A DNA stretch of 64,000 nt, from the NCBI GenBank assembly GCA_947044365.1, contig OX345652.1, positions 1,333,001 to 1,397,000 on the forward strand, read 5' to 3'. Position 1 is the first letter of the stretch. The number at the start of each line of letters is the position of its first letter. Of the stretch, positions 10,108-22,239 are shown piece after piece. The notes under the pieces are model-generated. The model did no database searches. It saw nothing but the letters and a program-made list of their open reading frames with translations, and had not been told where the DNA came from. The position numbers and the translations under genes are program-made. Origin of the DNA: Petrosia ficiformis (taxonomy: Eukaryota; Porifera; Demospongiae; Haplosclerida; Petrosiidae).

Positions 10108-13100
10108 TTATTTCACATTTTCTAATTTAATGAGTGACATATAACATATATACATGCATAGTTCATTAATCATTTATGCATTATAATTTATATTATTGTT
10201 TAGTGGGACATACTACTTTTCCTTTGTATACATTTTTATGCTAATTTTTTTGGATTATATACTGACATCACCCAATGAAAATGCAGGTGGTATATATATA
10301 TATATAACCCACAAAGAGGTACATCATTAGACCACATAACCAGTCCCTGTTTTATAGTGTCAAATATAAATTAGGCAATAATTAAACAAAAAACAAAAAA
10401 CAAGGCTGATCATAATGATAAATGAAATTACAAAAGAGTGATAAACAATGAACAGGAACAGACTTTTGCTCGCTGATGTATCACTGCAGATCAGCCATAA
10501 AATTATCTATACTTGCGAGGAGTGTATGAGTTGCCATCTTTCTCTTCAAAGCTCTGTCACACTGGGCATAAACGGTCAGATCCTTCGACAGTAAATTAAA
10601 AGTTCCTATGTTTCTCCAAGATGAGAAAAGATTCGCTGCCCACCTGGTTTTTCGATACAACTGGTTTTTTCATTTCTTCTATCTTGTCTACAGGAACCAG
10701 AGGAAATTGTACTTTAATAGTGTCTTTATTTTTCAGTTTCAGAAGTTTTTCTTTTATTATGGCCCGTAGGGCCATCCCTATGATTGCTTTCCCACGGGTT
10801 CGATGTATGTTTATATATATATAATTCTTGTGTCACTTGCGCGACTATGCGTTGTATACGTAGTTAAGGAAGTTGCGTCATTCCCGGGGGCTCGGTCAAT
10901 TAATGGGCGTGGCGCGTAAAAGAACGCGCGTTTGAGCTACAGACCAGCCAGGAAGATTCAGAAAGGATGTAAAACTGCTAATAACTGTTGTATATAGCAG
11001 AGAAACAGTATAGATATTATGCAAGAATCTTTAACAAGTAAGTATGATAAGTTGTTGAGTTTCAAACACGAGGAAGTCATCATTTAGAACTTTGAAGGAG
11101 TACCTCAGTCAGTTCATCAGACATCTGTGTATTTAGACTGCAATTAGACTGCAATTAGGCTTACACTTACGTATTCAGGCCCCAGGAGTACACAGAAAGG
11201 TAGAGACACTAGTGCCATCAGCAATGCTTAATACATAGTCATCACAAAGCAAATATAGGGATGTTTTTTTCTCTATATACACTTGTTTTTCTTCTGTTTA
11301 GGGAGAGAGGCTGGGATCACAGTTTTCCTTGCTGCTATCTGCCATCACTGAATTTCACTGGACTGACATCATCAATACATAAAATATATAAAATATATAG
11401 ACCATGCATGGTTATTATATAGTGTATTGCGCTAACATACAACCTTCGACCTCGGTCATCAGAAATTAGCAGTTAGAGATATTCCCCTCGCACTTTGTGC
11501 TCAGGTTATAACTTATTACTCGATTTAAAAAATGGCAGAAACAAGAATTTGTGAAAATGAATGAAAACAATTATCACTTTGTAAACTATTCAGCCCTCAT
11601 GAATCCACTATTGTAGATTATGTTTTGTAGCAATTTGTCTTTGTGATCAGTCTATTGCTATAACAACTTGAAGTTGTTCATATGCTATTTTAATTAAATC
11701 ATAATGGTGTGTGAACAAACTTCAAGCGTGCAAAATATTTATGAGGTTAACTTTAATAATACCAAGTTGTACCTATAACAATTGAGGTCACTAGTTTAAT
11801 TATGACATTGATCCATAATTAAAGTTAATACTGAACCATAACCAGTGGAGTAGGAATGAAAATGATTAGGAGGGGGAGGGGGGGAAGTACCACATGGCCA
11901 TGTGAAGTTGAAAATGTAAAGACTTGCATACAAACCATTGACCTGTGGTCAGTTTTTTTTTCCAAAATTTATGCCAAGGGCAAAGTCAGATAGCCAATGG
12001 CTAGTGAAGGACTACCCCGAAAACAAGAAGTAAACAAGAAATAACACACACACAATAAGGAAGCATTGAAGGACAATGAAGCAAATATTTAATTAAGGGG
12101 CCGTCTCTAAACTGAAATTTGTACGCCTAATGTCATAAGTGACGTGAGTGGAACATCATGGCAGAGGCAAACCACTCTCTTTGGTAAATTTCTGCCATTA
12201 AAAAGGAAAGATTGCATATATATATATATAGCCACTCAACTGATTCCTATCAAAAATTTGCTGAAGTCTATGCCAAGGGAAATGGAAAATTCAAAACAAA
12301 AGAACCTGTTCTTAAGAAACCACAGGCTAGTATGATACACTGGAGTATTCATTTAATCTAGCCCATGACGTTAAAAGGTGGGGGGTAGGTCTTGCAGTAG
12401 TGTCACTGTGATGTTAAGCGTACAAGCTTCACTTCAAAGATGCTCCCTAACAGATGATATAACAAATGTAACTATTAATGATGTAAAAAAAATTAATAAA
12501 GAGTTTTGGATTTCCATATACAAACTGGATTGAGCTTATGGAAAAAAACTGATAAATGGCTGGATTCTAACACTCTTTCCTTATTTAAAGATGGATGGTC
12601 AAATGAAACATAATGAATATAATGAGGACATTGCAAAATGTGAAATACAAAGCTAAGCCAACATGAGGGGGTGACAATTTTGATTTTGGAGCTAGGGGTC
12701 CTGAATCAACATCTGTCAATAGCTCTTCTTTTCATCCTGGTGTTGTTTTAGTACTATTTGAATGGATTATACAATTACAAAAGAAACATTATCCAATGCA
12801 GTTCTATGCAGGTTTGGGTGCTACACAAGATCTAGATACATTGGCTATCCAAACTGAACTTGGATGGGGCAGTGGCCAACAGAAATGAGACTACAATATC
12901 TTATGAGTTAAATAACCACAAGAATGGTGTGTAGTACATAGTTCGCAGGACGAACGAGTTGTGGAAATGGAATTTAATTACTGTAAAGCTGGAATTGTAA
13001 TTACCAGAAAAAGGTGTGTGATTCACTAATAAGCATGGCCTGAGTTTGTATTGCTTGTGGACAGGATTACTTTACCATACTCACCATAATAGCAACGAGA

Positions 13101-13143
13101 CCAAGAGGCGTCACAATGACCGCAATGCTGCCAGTAGTGTCTC
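10108..13143. other. Long intergenic region, decayed repeats
   Basis: Contains short AT microsatellites, G-rich patches (about 11869-11885) and fragments of former coding DNA on the minus strand (see 10485-10804). I see no intact gene. A fragment at 12760-12930 reads as broken protein-like sequence but cannot be assigned. Confidence 0.5.
10485..10804 (-). pseudogene. Decayed ORF of unknown (possibly transposon) origin
   Basis: On the minus strand two adjacent frames look protein-like. One includes MALRAIIKEKLLKLKNK, and the next, after a frame change, includes TRWAANLFSSWRN and later KRKMATHTLLASIDNF. A frameshift or lost intron separates them, and stops follow. The second part resembles proteins that begin with an RWA-x-F-x-x-W motif near recombinase/Crypton-like or KIAA1958-like domains, but this is a weak impression. 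No intact product is possible. Confidence 0.3.
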
Positions 13144-13574
13144 TTAAGGTTGTACTAGGAGGAGGGGTAAACAATGGCGGGGTAACTGTAGTTGCTCTCT
13201 GAGAAAGATCGGAGTTTTATAGTGTCTAGAAAGGTAAATTTTATGGTTTCACTGAAAAGCTACAGAATTCAGCTTTCTTCAGCCTCTTGTAACTACAAAA
13301 GTAAAATGAATTTTCAGGAAAAGGCTTTATGCGTTTTCTCAAAATGCATTGTACTTGGTGCACGCCATGATTGGTGGGCGTGGCTTTCGTGGTTTTGTAC
13401 CTATCACTATTGCAAAAATGTAGATTTTAGCCATATTTCTTCAATTACAGGACAATTTGAAGCTGATCAGAAAATATGAAGTTTGGTATTACACCAGGTT
13501 AGTCTCATATTATATAATATTCCATTTTGAAACTGAATAGAGTCGCATCCGCCCACTCCCTAGTACCACCTTAA
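13144..13574. mobile_element. piggyBac-like MITE flanked by TTAA
   Basis: TTAA occurs at both ends (13144-13147, 13571-13574). Just inside are inverted ends GGTTGTACTAGG and CCTAGTACCACC (reverse complement GGTGGTACTAGG). The TTAA target duplication is the piggyBac hallmark. The ~420-bp interior has a single open frame (13192-13479) without domain features and no transposase. Confidence 0.65.
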
Positions 13575-14334
13575 TTTGTCATAGGCTTTTGGCAGGCAGG
13601 CAGGCAGGCAAAACACGATTTTGCCATACCTGGTTGGTAACACAGCAAGCCACTCATGAACTCTGATATCACTAATCTTTGCTCCTCTTTCAGCGCTGTG
13701 TAACCAATAATCCTATATGAATATTCATCTCACACTTGGTAGCGGCTAGAGACAGGAATGTTTCCATAGGAATGTTTCCTTATAGGAATGTTTCCAATTA
13801 ATAGAAGGCGTGGGCGTGGATTGTTTGCTTATAGGAATAGAAGGCGTGGATGTAGTAATTTGTACTTGCTGACTCGCTGGATGTAACCAAAAAAAAGGTA
13901 GGTGTAGAGAAAACTAATTTTGTGTTCTTATGTTCATAATTATATATATATAATTATTATATATATATGATAATTATGAAAAAAAAACCAGTAATTTATG
14001 TTTTGTTGTAATGTTCATGTTTCTTTCATAAGCTTTATATTGTTACAGGTGAAGCATGTCCATTCAGTACTTGGCTCTTTACTGATATCTACACATGTCC
14101 TGAAGGTATATAACAAAGCAATAAAGGTATGATCTATAAAGTATAATTATATATGTATATAATTATCTTGTTACCAGTGAAACCATTCTTCACATTTGTC
14201 ACATTCTATCATATTACATCGTGTTGTACATAAGTTACACAAAGAACATTTCCATTCTGAGCGTTTGCTGTTCACTATAATAATGTATAATCATTGTTAT
14301 AATTATATATGTAATATATGAGTGTAACATATAT

Positions 14335-14374
<40 letters not shown>

Positions 14375-14411
14375 GAGTTCTTATAATTCATGTATAATAT
14401 ATTGTCTTTAC
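13575..14411. other. Intergenic with short tandem motif and AT palindromes
   Basis: Three close copies of AGGAATGTTTCC at about 13754-13790 are followed by GAAGGCGTGG repeats. AT microsatellites occur at about 13941-13968 and 14338-14368. No gene seen. Confidence 0.5.
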
Positions 14412-15727
14412 CTAATTGCTGTAATGCTAGCCATGCATCTACCTCCAAGTAAATTTGGACTACACTTAAATCATTCTCAATGATGTCTTCAGGTATTTTA
14501 TCAACTGTCTTATTTAATTCGGCAAGTTTCAATTTGTGTTGAGTTCCATTGATCAGCTTTTCTGCTCTATCTTTTTTGCATAATAATAGCAAAATATCTA
14601 TGTGTACATGTAAAAGATAGGATCAAGAACAAATAATTATTAATTAATCAAGCTAATTATTTTTAATATTTACACTTACCATAGGCAGATTTTTTAACTG
14701 TGTAAATTAAATTGTCACTCCTTAACCTGCTTTCTGTCAATTCCTTTTCCAATGTTGTTGGCTTTGCTACTCTAATTGTTGCTTTTTTCCTTCGTTTTCG
14801 AGTGCTGAAAAACGGTCTCTGTGGTTTTATTGTTTTATTAGATGGTTCACACTTATTTATTTGTGGCAATACTGGTTTATACTGTTTAGAATGGCATTTT
14901 ACCAGTCCAATTGTTGTGTTTAATTGACCATTTACAACTTGTAATGTCTCTTTGTCTGTGCACTGCTCTATCAATGTTGTTATTCTCTGGAGTTTAGTAA
15001 TCACCTGTTCTCTTATTTCCATCACATCTGAATCTGCAAAATCTGATTTCACTGCCTCATGTAGTTGTGTCAGTTCTGTTGTTCTATTGTGTACATATCC
15101 TTGTTGTGTCTTATTAATGTATTTGTCTGTACGGAATTTCACTATCAAGTGTATATGTTTACACATATTTCCATTTACAACGTAATCTTGACATGTACAT
15201 GCAAATGAATGGATGCATATATCACATTCATTACATTTTAACATACACTTTTCTGGACATACTAAATTTTCTAATGCTACCATATATTTCCTTTCATTTC
15301 TGGATGATTTCACTTCCCATATTCCTTCTTGAATAGCTATCACTGACTCCATCGTCATCTCATGACTAGCTAAGTGCCTCTTATGTATCTCTGTTATCTT
15401 TTTTGTTTTTTTACCTTTTGTCACCTTTATCAGTCTTTCAAATGTTTTGTCTCTGGTGATTTTCAGTAGTGTGTGAATACATTTGTCAACTCTTTTATTA
15501 ACTTTTCCATTTAGATATATATACTTCAGTACGTGATGAAATGCCTCTACGTACATATTTGTATTAATAAAAGCTTTTTGTCGGTAGCAATTAACCCAGT
15601 GTCGTTTTCGATGCATGTATGTTTTTACAAAATATTGTCCAAATTCTGCAGTGTCTCTATTTACTTGTAACTGTTGAGCTGTCCTCATTAGAAGGCTGTT
15701 AAATTTACTAACTTCGCTCTGCTCCAA
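14412..15727 (-). pseudogene. MULE-type transposase C-terminal part with SWIM zinc finger
   Basis: On the minus strand an open exon (15727 down to 14680) encodes about 350 residues. It includes the MULE-family stretch around HWVNCYRQKAFINTNMYVEA and a SWIM zinc finger (FACTCQDYVVNGNMCKHIH; CxC...CxH) near residues 184-202. A basic tail (TRKRRKKATIR) follows. A plausible intron (TATG|gtaagtg ... atagag|CA) joins a second exon, 14564-14412, encoding a short helical tail that ends at another donor. The exon opens without an ATG, and the catalytic DDE domain of MULE transposases is not found upstream. It is therefore a truncated transposon copy or the C-terminal half of a gene whose 5' exons I cannot see. 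Such proteins bind DNA and move Mutator-like elements. Confidence 0.65.
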
Positions 15728-16453
15728 TAAAACTCTTAAGCTATGGTATCTGTATAGTGTACGACCTTGCTCTTAAAATCTATTACCTACAGTATATGAA
15801 TGTTGCAGTTATAATTGTAATACATACGAAATTATGTCTATATTACCATCATTGTCCAATGAGCATTCCTATTAATAGGTATAATCCATACATTAAATCC
15901 AGTAAACATTTTCAGCTATTTAGAAACATGATTGCCATAAATTATTATTGATACATGTATTTATGAATAATTGATTTTAACCTTTCTGTACCACATTTTC
16001 AGTGTATGATCAATTCCTTTTACTTCTAGACTCTTTACAAAAAGTGAATTAATAGGTAGTATAGTGTTATCCTATAGTATGAATATCACAAAACCATAAC
16101 ATACAGTGTTCATAAGCAAATATTTTATTAACTCACACTAATGTGTTTCATGTTGTTACATAACAGCAGTATGTAACTATTTATAATCTGTGATCATGAT
16201 TTGATAATGTTATAATTCAAAAGTACTTATTACTTTTTACATTATCGTTAAGCCAACATTCAGTAACTGTAGTTGCTTCCCACTCTTGCTGTAGACATCT
16301 TAAATCACTCCCTGTTACATAAATATTTTGTTTATAGTTCTGTATAGTACAGTGCCAAGTAATACATGTAACTTTTGAGTCAGTAGATGCCTTCTTAAAA
16401 CAACTTTCCATATCTGAACATAGTGTGTGTCATATATTATATATATATAGTAG
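15728..16453. other. Intergenic spacer
   Basis: A minus-strand frame at 16217-16411 (ESCFKKASTDSKVTCITWHC onward) looks mildly protein-like but has no start or splice context tied to either neighbour. Otherwise nothing is seen. Confidence 0.35.
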
Positions 16454-18149
16454 CTAGATTGCATTAGGACCTTTGATTGTAGGAAGATATTTGTGTTGGT
16501 ATTGTGTTGCAATACTACCCATATCATTCTGTTTCTGTCTTAGTGATGAACTTGACTTTGGTTTAATGTCTGTAGGTTGTTGGTTTCCTTTAATCTGTGA
16601 GAAGAGAAGTACTGTGGTCATACATCAAAGATGTTGGGTAAATAAGTGTTAAATTTAACTAGCAACTCTGGCATGTCCTACACCTTCATATGAATCTTTT
16701 GCTTTTGCATAGGTCAAGTGTGTGTTAGTTTTTGATGATTCACCTCAGTATAGAATAGAATGTAGCCTTGCTTTGTTAAAATAGAGTCAATGTTACCTTT
16801 TGTTACCTAAGATGCATGTATGCACAGTTATATTTAAACTGTTTGAATTACAGTTAATGACTTACAGATACATCATCAAATTCATACCATCCTTCTTTTG
16901 TACGAACATATGACACATAGTGTCCTCCATGAGTACTGGGTCCCAGATGTGTAATCACAGATGACAGTAAATATTGTTTAATGTTTCCCTAAATTGTAAA
17001 CAGTAGGTTAACATTAGTAATATGCATTTGTAAAAAGAACCTTATTATCATAGAGCTGCAAATGTTCTGTCATACTTAAGTATCGACAGTCTTTCTTGGC
17101 TTGTTTATTTTTCCAGAAGAATCTGTAAATTGCAATAATTATGATTTAATGTATTATTATACGCTTTTACCTCCTGATATGTACAATGAGAGTTGGGGGT
17201 AAATGAGAAATGTTTTGTTTTAAACTTGTTTGAGTATTCTGGTTGCATCTGTTAATAAATCAAATTATCTTATTTTATGCCCTAGTTCTTAATACTTGTA
17301 CCTATCGCAGTATACCATGTCTGTACCACGTAAAATCTCTTCTGTTTCAAGTGCTTTAATGCCTTCTTCTATATTTCTCCCCTGTGAGATATATCACAAT
17401 TGAACATGTAAGTACATGTAGTTGCAAAATTATATGTACATGTACAATACATACTGACCTGTGTTCCAACTTGAAGGTGTGATTGATAACTAACTTTGGT
17501 TCGTGTAAAATTACAGTCAAAGCATCTTGCTGTAATATAAATTATGTATTATGTATTGAATAAATTTGTGCTATACTGCTCACCTGTAGATTCAATACCT
17601 GTATGTGTTAGATTTCTAAGCTGGGTACTGTAATTAACAGTAGTAAATTTTGATTGCATTTATTTTGAAATAAACAATATTAACCTAATGTCTGTTTCTT
17701 CCATTCCCTTTAGGATCCCTACAAGAAACTCATGTGCATCCTCCTGATTATTCATCTGCCATTGTGGTAGTACTCCTTAGGGTGGAATAAATTACTTTCA
17801 ATGCTTCAATGTCAGCAACATAAACTTACTATTCATATTGCTGTGCAGCTCAATCGGAGATATTGGAACCTTGTTATGTTTTACCTGCTGTATGAGCGTT
17901 TTTAGTACACAAGATATGCAAAATGTACATCTGCACACTAAAGAAATATCATTAATCTTCATTTAGTACATTAACAATAATATATTATTTATATTATACA
18001 TTATTATTATTACCTTTTTGGTGTGATAATAAACATGAGCGAATATTGGGATTATGCAGCAATGATTGCAATGTAGCATTTGCAAAGCATGTATTTCCTA
18101 AGTTTTGCATACCATTCCCTGCTTCTGGAAAATTTGCTTGAAAATTCAT
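16454..18149 (-). CDS. Ubiquitin carboxyl-terminal hydrolase (USP family)
   Basis: Ten exons on the minus strand join in phase: 18149-18014, 17937-17830, 17775-17685, 17627-17584, 17529-17459, ~17381-17303, 17248-17171, 17122-17041, 16988-16866, 16594-16454, giving about 317 residues. The Cys box is GMQNLGNTCFANATLQSLLH (about residues 13-32, catalytic Cys in NTCF). QEDAHEFL follows in exon 3, Cys pairs of the zinc finger in exons 5-7, and the His box GGHYVSYVR in exon 9. This is the papain-like catalytic core that cleaves ubiquitin from proteins, closest in feel to USP36/42-type enzymes, but with almost no extensions. The start is the ATG 36 bp before the Cys box; an in-frame upstream extension without ATG also exists. 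It shares a short divergent upstream region with the gene starting at 18547. Confidence 0.88.
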
Positions 18150-18546
18150 GTTAAGGAAACGAGTCGGACGACAAAGTTTCTTTTCTGACGACAATGCATC
18201 GTTACGTGTGTAGGCGTGTTCTATAGTACATATTATTACGCTATGTATGTAGGCGTGTTTATATATTACATATGTAGGTGTGTTCTATAAACTCAATCTA
18301 CGCCCACTTTTCGAATGGAAACATTCCTGTCTTTAGCCGCTTGTCTCACACTTCCCCCATATTTTTTAAGGTGATCATTACGTTAGCATTTTTGTGGCTA
18401 ATTATTCGCGTAGAACAATGTAAACAGAAACTCCCCCACAAGTCGTTGGTGCTACAGTACGTATTATGTATGTAGTGGCTTAGTAGAATTTAGATCTATA
18501 GAGTAATAAAAGTTACAGCTACAGCATTAGATCTAATACAAAAAAA
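18150..18546. promoter_or_regulatory. Divergent promoter region between USP and 7TM gene A
   Basis: 397 bp separate two divergently transcribed starts. Three direct copies of a GTAGGYGTGTT motif lie at about 18210-18283. GGAAACATTCCTGTCT (about 18317-18332) matches, inverted, a site at about 13756. Promoter function is inferred from position only. Confidence 0.4.
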
Positions 18547-21500
18547 ATGAATTTTATAATAGCTTCAGTCTCACTATTCTTGTTAACATCTACTAAAGTG
18601 TACAGTCAGATAGCACTTACAAGATGTATTTTACTCTATCCAAAGAGCAGCTGTTTTGCTTTATACTATCCTTTGAAAGATGGAGTACTTAGTAACAACA
18701 GAACCATGTTTGAACTACTACAAGCATTTTATCCTGTGGGAGCATTTGCCTCGACTGCATTGATAAATATTCTGTATACTGTTAAGTTCACGGAGACAGC
18801 ATTATCTGGTCCTCTGTGTGATGGATTAGATGACAACAGTACCATTTTAACATCTGAAGAAGACATGCAATTTTTGAGTGGTTGGAGTAGTTCCAGTGTA
18901 TTCAATATCATTAGTCCTTTACAGCTTTCTAAATTACAACTGCAACTTTTTAATGACATGTTCAGTTTCTATATTATTCCTGGTAGTGGAATAGCATTGA
19001 CAAGACAATTTCTTTGGGATTCAGATGAGATATTTATTGACAAAACACCTCCACTTCCACTGGAAATGTCCAATTTAGTACAAATCAATATTACATTAGA
19101 TGAAATATCCTGTGTACCAGACACTGATCTTGTAAAGGCTGTACTTCAAGATACTACTATAATGGTAAGTAAGACCAGCTATAGCTATTTCACTTATAAT
19201 AGCTATTTCACTTATAATAGTTACATTAAACGTTTAATACTAAACATTAACATATTTTAATTATCCATAATTGCTACAACATTGAGGTGTTGAAAACTTA
19301 TGTTGTTGGAATTAATGTTGTTTACAATGACAAGTAAATTAGTCATGATTCACAGTTTACATATCAGTACTTCCCCCACTATAACTTTACATAAGATATC
19401 AGTCATCATTATCAATTTTGTGAAAATTACAAATGCAACTTGGCTTACCTTTCAACATCTGAATACAGCAGTATAGTGTGCATATTATTAAATTGGCATG
19501 CCTGCAACTGACATAACCAATTGATTGGTAGAAATAACCAATGTTGTGATGTATCAGTTCATATCATTAGTTCAGTATGAGTTGTTAATATTATTAATTC
19601 TATAGTTAAAGATTTGGACTGCAACTACAAATCAAGATATTAATGTAGATGATTTAGGTTTTGCAACAGAGCCAGGAATAGAGCTGTCAGGTGTATCTAA
19701 ACTCTTATTCACACAGTATTTTATTACTCTCATAACAACAGTTTGTGCTTTACTAGGTATATCTGTCTTGATAGTCTCTGGAGCATTGTTTACTCATTTG
19801 TTCAACTACATGTCAGAAGAAAGAAAGCAGTTTAAGTATTATTTCTTTTCTCTTTCACTAACATGTTTTATGCTGGATATAGTCATCATTATATTGGACT
19901 TCAATATGGCACCTCAATGGTGTAACACAGAATTTTTCAGTTATATTACACGAAGACCAGAAACTGCTTGTGACGGGGTTATAATAACAAAGATTATATA
20001 TTTCTGCTGTGCAATACCATTAAGTTTACTAACTGCAGCATTGTCTTCAAAAAGTTATGAAGTGTTAGCTTTACAGAACAAACATTTTAAAAGATTTGAA
20101 AAATTAATTTACGTGCTGTGTTTGTGGAATATAGTATTGTTAACAATGCTCATAGCATGGGCAGTGCTACCAACTCTACTTCTACTCTTTGTATATCCCA
20201 ATATCGTACTACCTTTAACATTACTAATGATAGCTAGTGTGTTTTGGACGAGTGTCATTCTATCAATACCTCCTCTACTAGTTCATAATCTTCATCAGAA
20301 AACTCACTGTCTAGCAATTCTTTTCTACCTATCACCATTGGGAGGTCTTGTGATTATGATACTTGCAATGGGAATTATCACTGTGACGTACCTCAATGCT
20401 AGTGTGTTTGGTAGTGGAATAGGTGGAGCTGTTGGTATCTTTGCTGCTGTTGTACCCTCGGTAGGGCTAACACTGTTTTCAGAGTTTTATCGGGAATGGT
20501 TTTTAACACGAGTTCTTGAAACCACAAAAGTAACAGCACAAGAGAACGTAAATAAAAAAGAAACTCCAGATGATGATAATCAAGTGAGTTGTATAGCATA
20601 CTATCGAAAGTATCACAAGTATATATAATACACTGCAAAAATAAAATTGTTAAAATAACTGTTAGTACAGTTGTGAGGAATAGTAAGTTATATTTTAATT
20701 GGTCATGGAGGTTGTTATGACTGCATGGTGAGGTTTGGTGACATAATATGTACTTGTACCACTTATAATGCAGTTTCAATTTCCTTATATATACTGCCTA
20801 ATAGATGTTTTAATTAAATTATAATTTGCATCCTTGCAACTGTGCTAACTCATACACTTGTTATTTTAACAAATTTATTTTTTCAGTGTATTGAAGTGAC
20901 TATATACTAAAGATATTCACGATGACCCTAAATCTATGATATGATGTACTATAGTGTATAGTTTAATATCATAAGATTTATACTGTAACTCAATAGTGAA
21001 GTAATGGATTGAAATTTAACATACATGAAAAAGAACAGGAAGCATTATTATATGGAAATGGTGAAGGTAAACAAACTAAAGTTATGAACAATTTCTGAGG
21101 ACAATGTGAACATGAATGACTTTTATTATAGTTGCTACACTGCAAAAAAAAAGTTGTAAAAATGACTTGTGCACAGTTGCAACACTGTAAAATTGTTTCT
21201 TTTTTCAACCAATTTGGTTAGTTTGCTATATACTATATATGTTGTATGACTATAAGTATTATAGTATGAATAATATTTATATAGTTATATGTTATATTGT
21301 GTATTAAACGTTTACATAGCTGATTTGAAAGTGACACTGTTATTATCAAGCAGTATGCTTGTTTGCAGTAAAGAGTTATTTAGTTGCCTTGACAGTAACA
21401 CTAATTAGTATATGAATGACTTCTTGTTTTGCAGCCTGCAGAAATTTTGGAAGGTAGGGCAAAGTCGGCGCGCGAAGCGCAGGGCGAAAATTTTTGGCTC

Positions 21501-22239
21501 ATTAATTATTCATGAGGGGTGTGGTCACTTAATTTAGGGTCTGCGCAATAATAGACTGCGTCCAAATTTTAGACGAAGAATTATGTTTGCATTCAGTGGG
21601 TAAACTGACTGACCAGTTGTTATTGTTATAGTTGTAAACTAACTCCATCCTCATGTCGTGTAGGTAAATAATTCAAAAAAATGTATTGTTTATAATATAA
21701 ATTTTCATACAAGTAAAAACTTAGGGGGGGCAATTGCCCTCCCTGCCCCCCTGTAGACCCGCCCCTGCCTGCATGGTCTTGGCTTCCTAACAATTTGATT
21801 ATAAAGAAACCCTATAAATGTTTACAGTGTATAATTATACATTATCAGGTATTGGGTATAATGTTTGTGAGTTTGTATAAATTGTGCATTGGCTGACACA
21901 GTGAATCACTATGTGTTCTATGGTATATAGAAAGCATTTTTATAAGCATTCATATATCATTTACAGTCTCCTGGTGCAGTTCCTTTGAAAGAGATTAGCA
22001 AAAACACTAATCAAGATAATGAATCCAGTGATAGTGAACAAAATACAACTGAAGCAGTTGTAGAAATACCTATTAAATTTAATAGTGGAGAAGACCTAGT
22101 AGAGCAAAATGAATTAAAAGAACTTGAAGATAGGGAAGTACGTACAAAACTGAAACGGACAAATGAGCCTCTGGGTTTCTTGGAGAAGCGATTTAAAAAC
22201 CTGAGTACTGGTCAAAAGAAGAGTGATACAATAAAATGA
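18547..22239 (+). CDS. Unrecognised seven-TM-like membrane protein, copy A
   Basis: Three exons in phase 0, 18547-19164, 19606-20583 and 21967-22239 (donors ATG|gtaagt, CAA|gtgagt; acceptors tatag, ttacag), give 622 residues. A signal peptide (MNFIIASVSLFLLTSTKVYS) leads into a ~230-residue extracellular part with several Cys and N-glycosylation sites. About seven hydrophobic segments follow between residues ~235 and ~510 (the last within IGGAVGIFAAVVPSVGLTLF), then a ~110-residue charged cytosolic tail ending near TKLKRTNEPLGFLEKRF. The topology resembles a receptor with a large ectodomain, but I recognise no family motif. Copy B, 7.4 kb downstream, is nearly identical. A MITE sits in intron 2. 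Function unknown. Confidence 0.8.
20631..20888. mobile_element. Tc1/mariner-type MITE (TA target) in intron 2 of gene A
   Basis: About 29-bp inverted ends, CACTGCAAAAATAAAATTG and its near complement ending TTTTTTCAGTG, flanked by TA. The paralogous site in copy B (around 28010) reads straight through ATATTGAAGTG with a single TA, so this is a filled site against a preserved empty site. Confidence 0.85.
20940..21140. repeat. Dispersed repeat, also at 39210-39425
   Basis: Shares GTGTATAGTTTAAT, TACTGTAACTCAA, GAAGCAATGGATTGAA-like text and the closing TTTCTGAGG...GTGAACAT with 39210-39425. Ends are not defined. Confidence 0.6.
21430..21775. mobile_element. Dispersed element with GGCGCGCGAA...TTCATGAGGGGTGTGG core
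   Basis: Contains TTAATTATTCATGAGGGG and TGTGG, which are also found at 60604-60627. It ends in a C-rich stretch reading GACCCGCCCCTGCCTG, like the ends of hAT-type elements (CAGGGGCGG in the other strand). Left boundary unclear. Confidence 0.45.

Noticed and set aside
13192..13479. Open frame of 95 codons
   Set aside because: Lies entirely inside the TTAA-flanked MITE, has no domain and starts without context; treated as chance.
16217..16411. Minus-strand 64-codon frame as an upstream exon of the MULE-like gene
   Set aside because: No splice border joins it in phase to 15727 and no MULE motif was seen.
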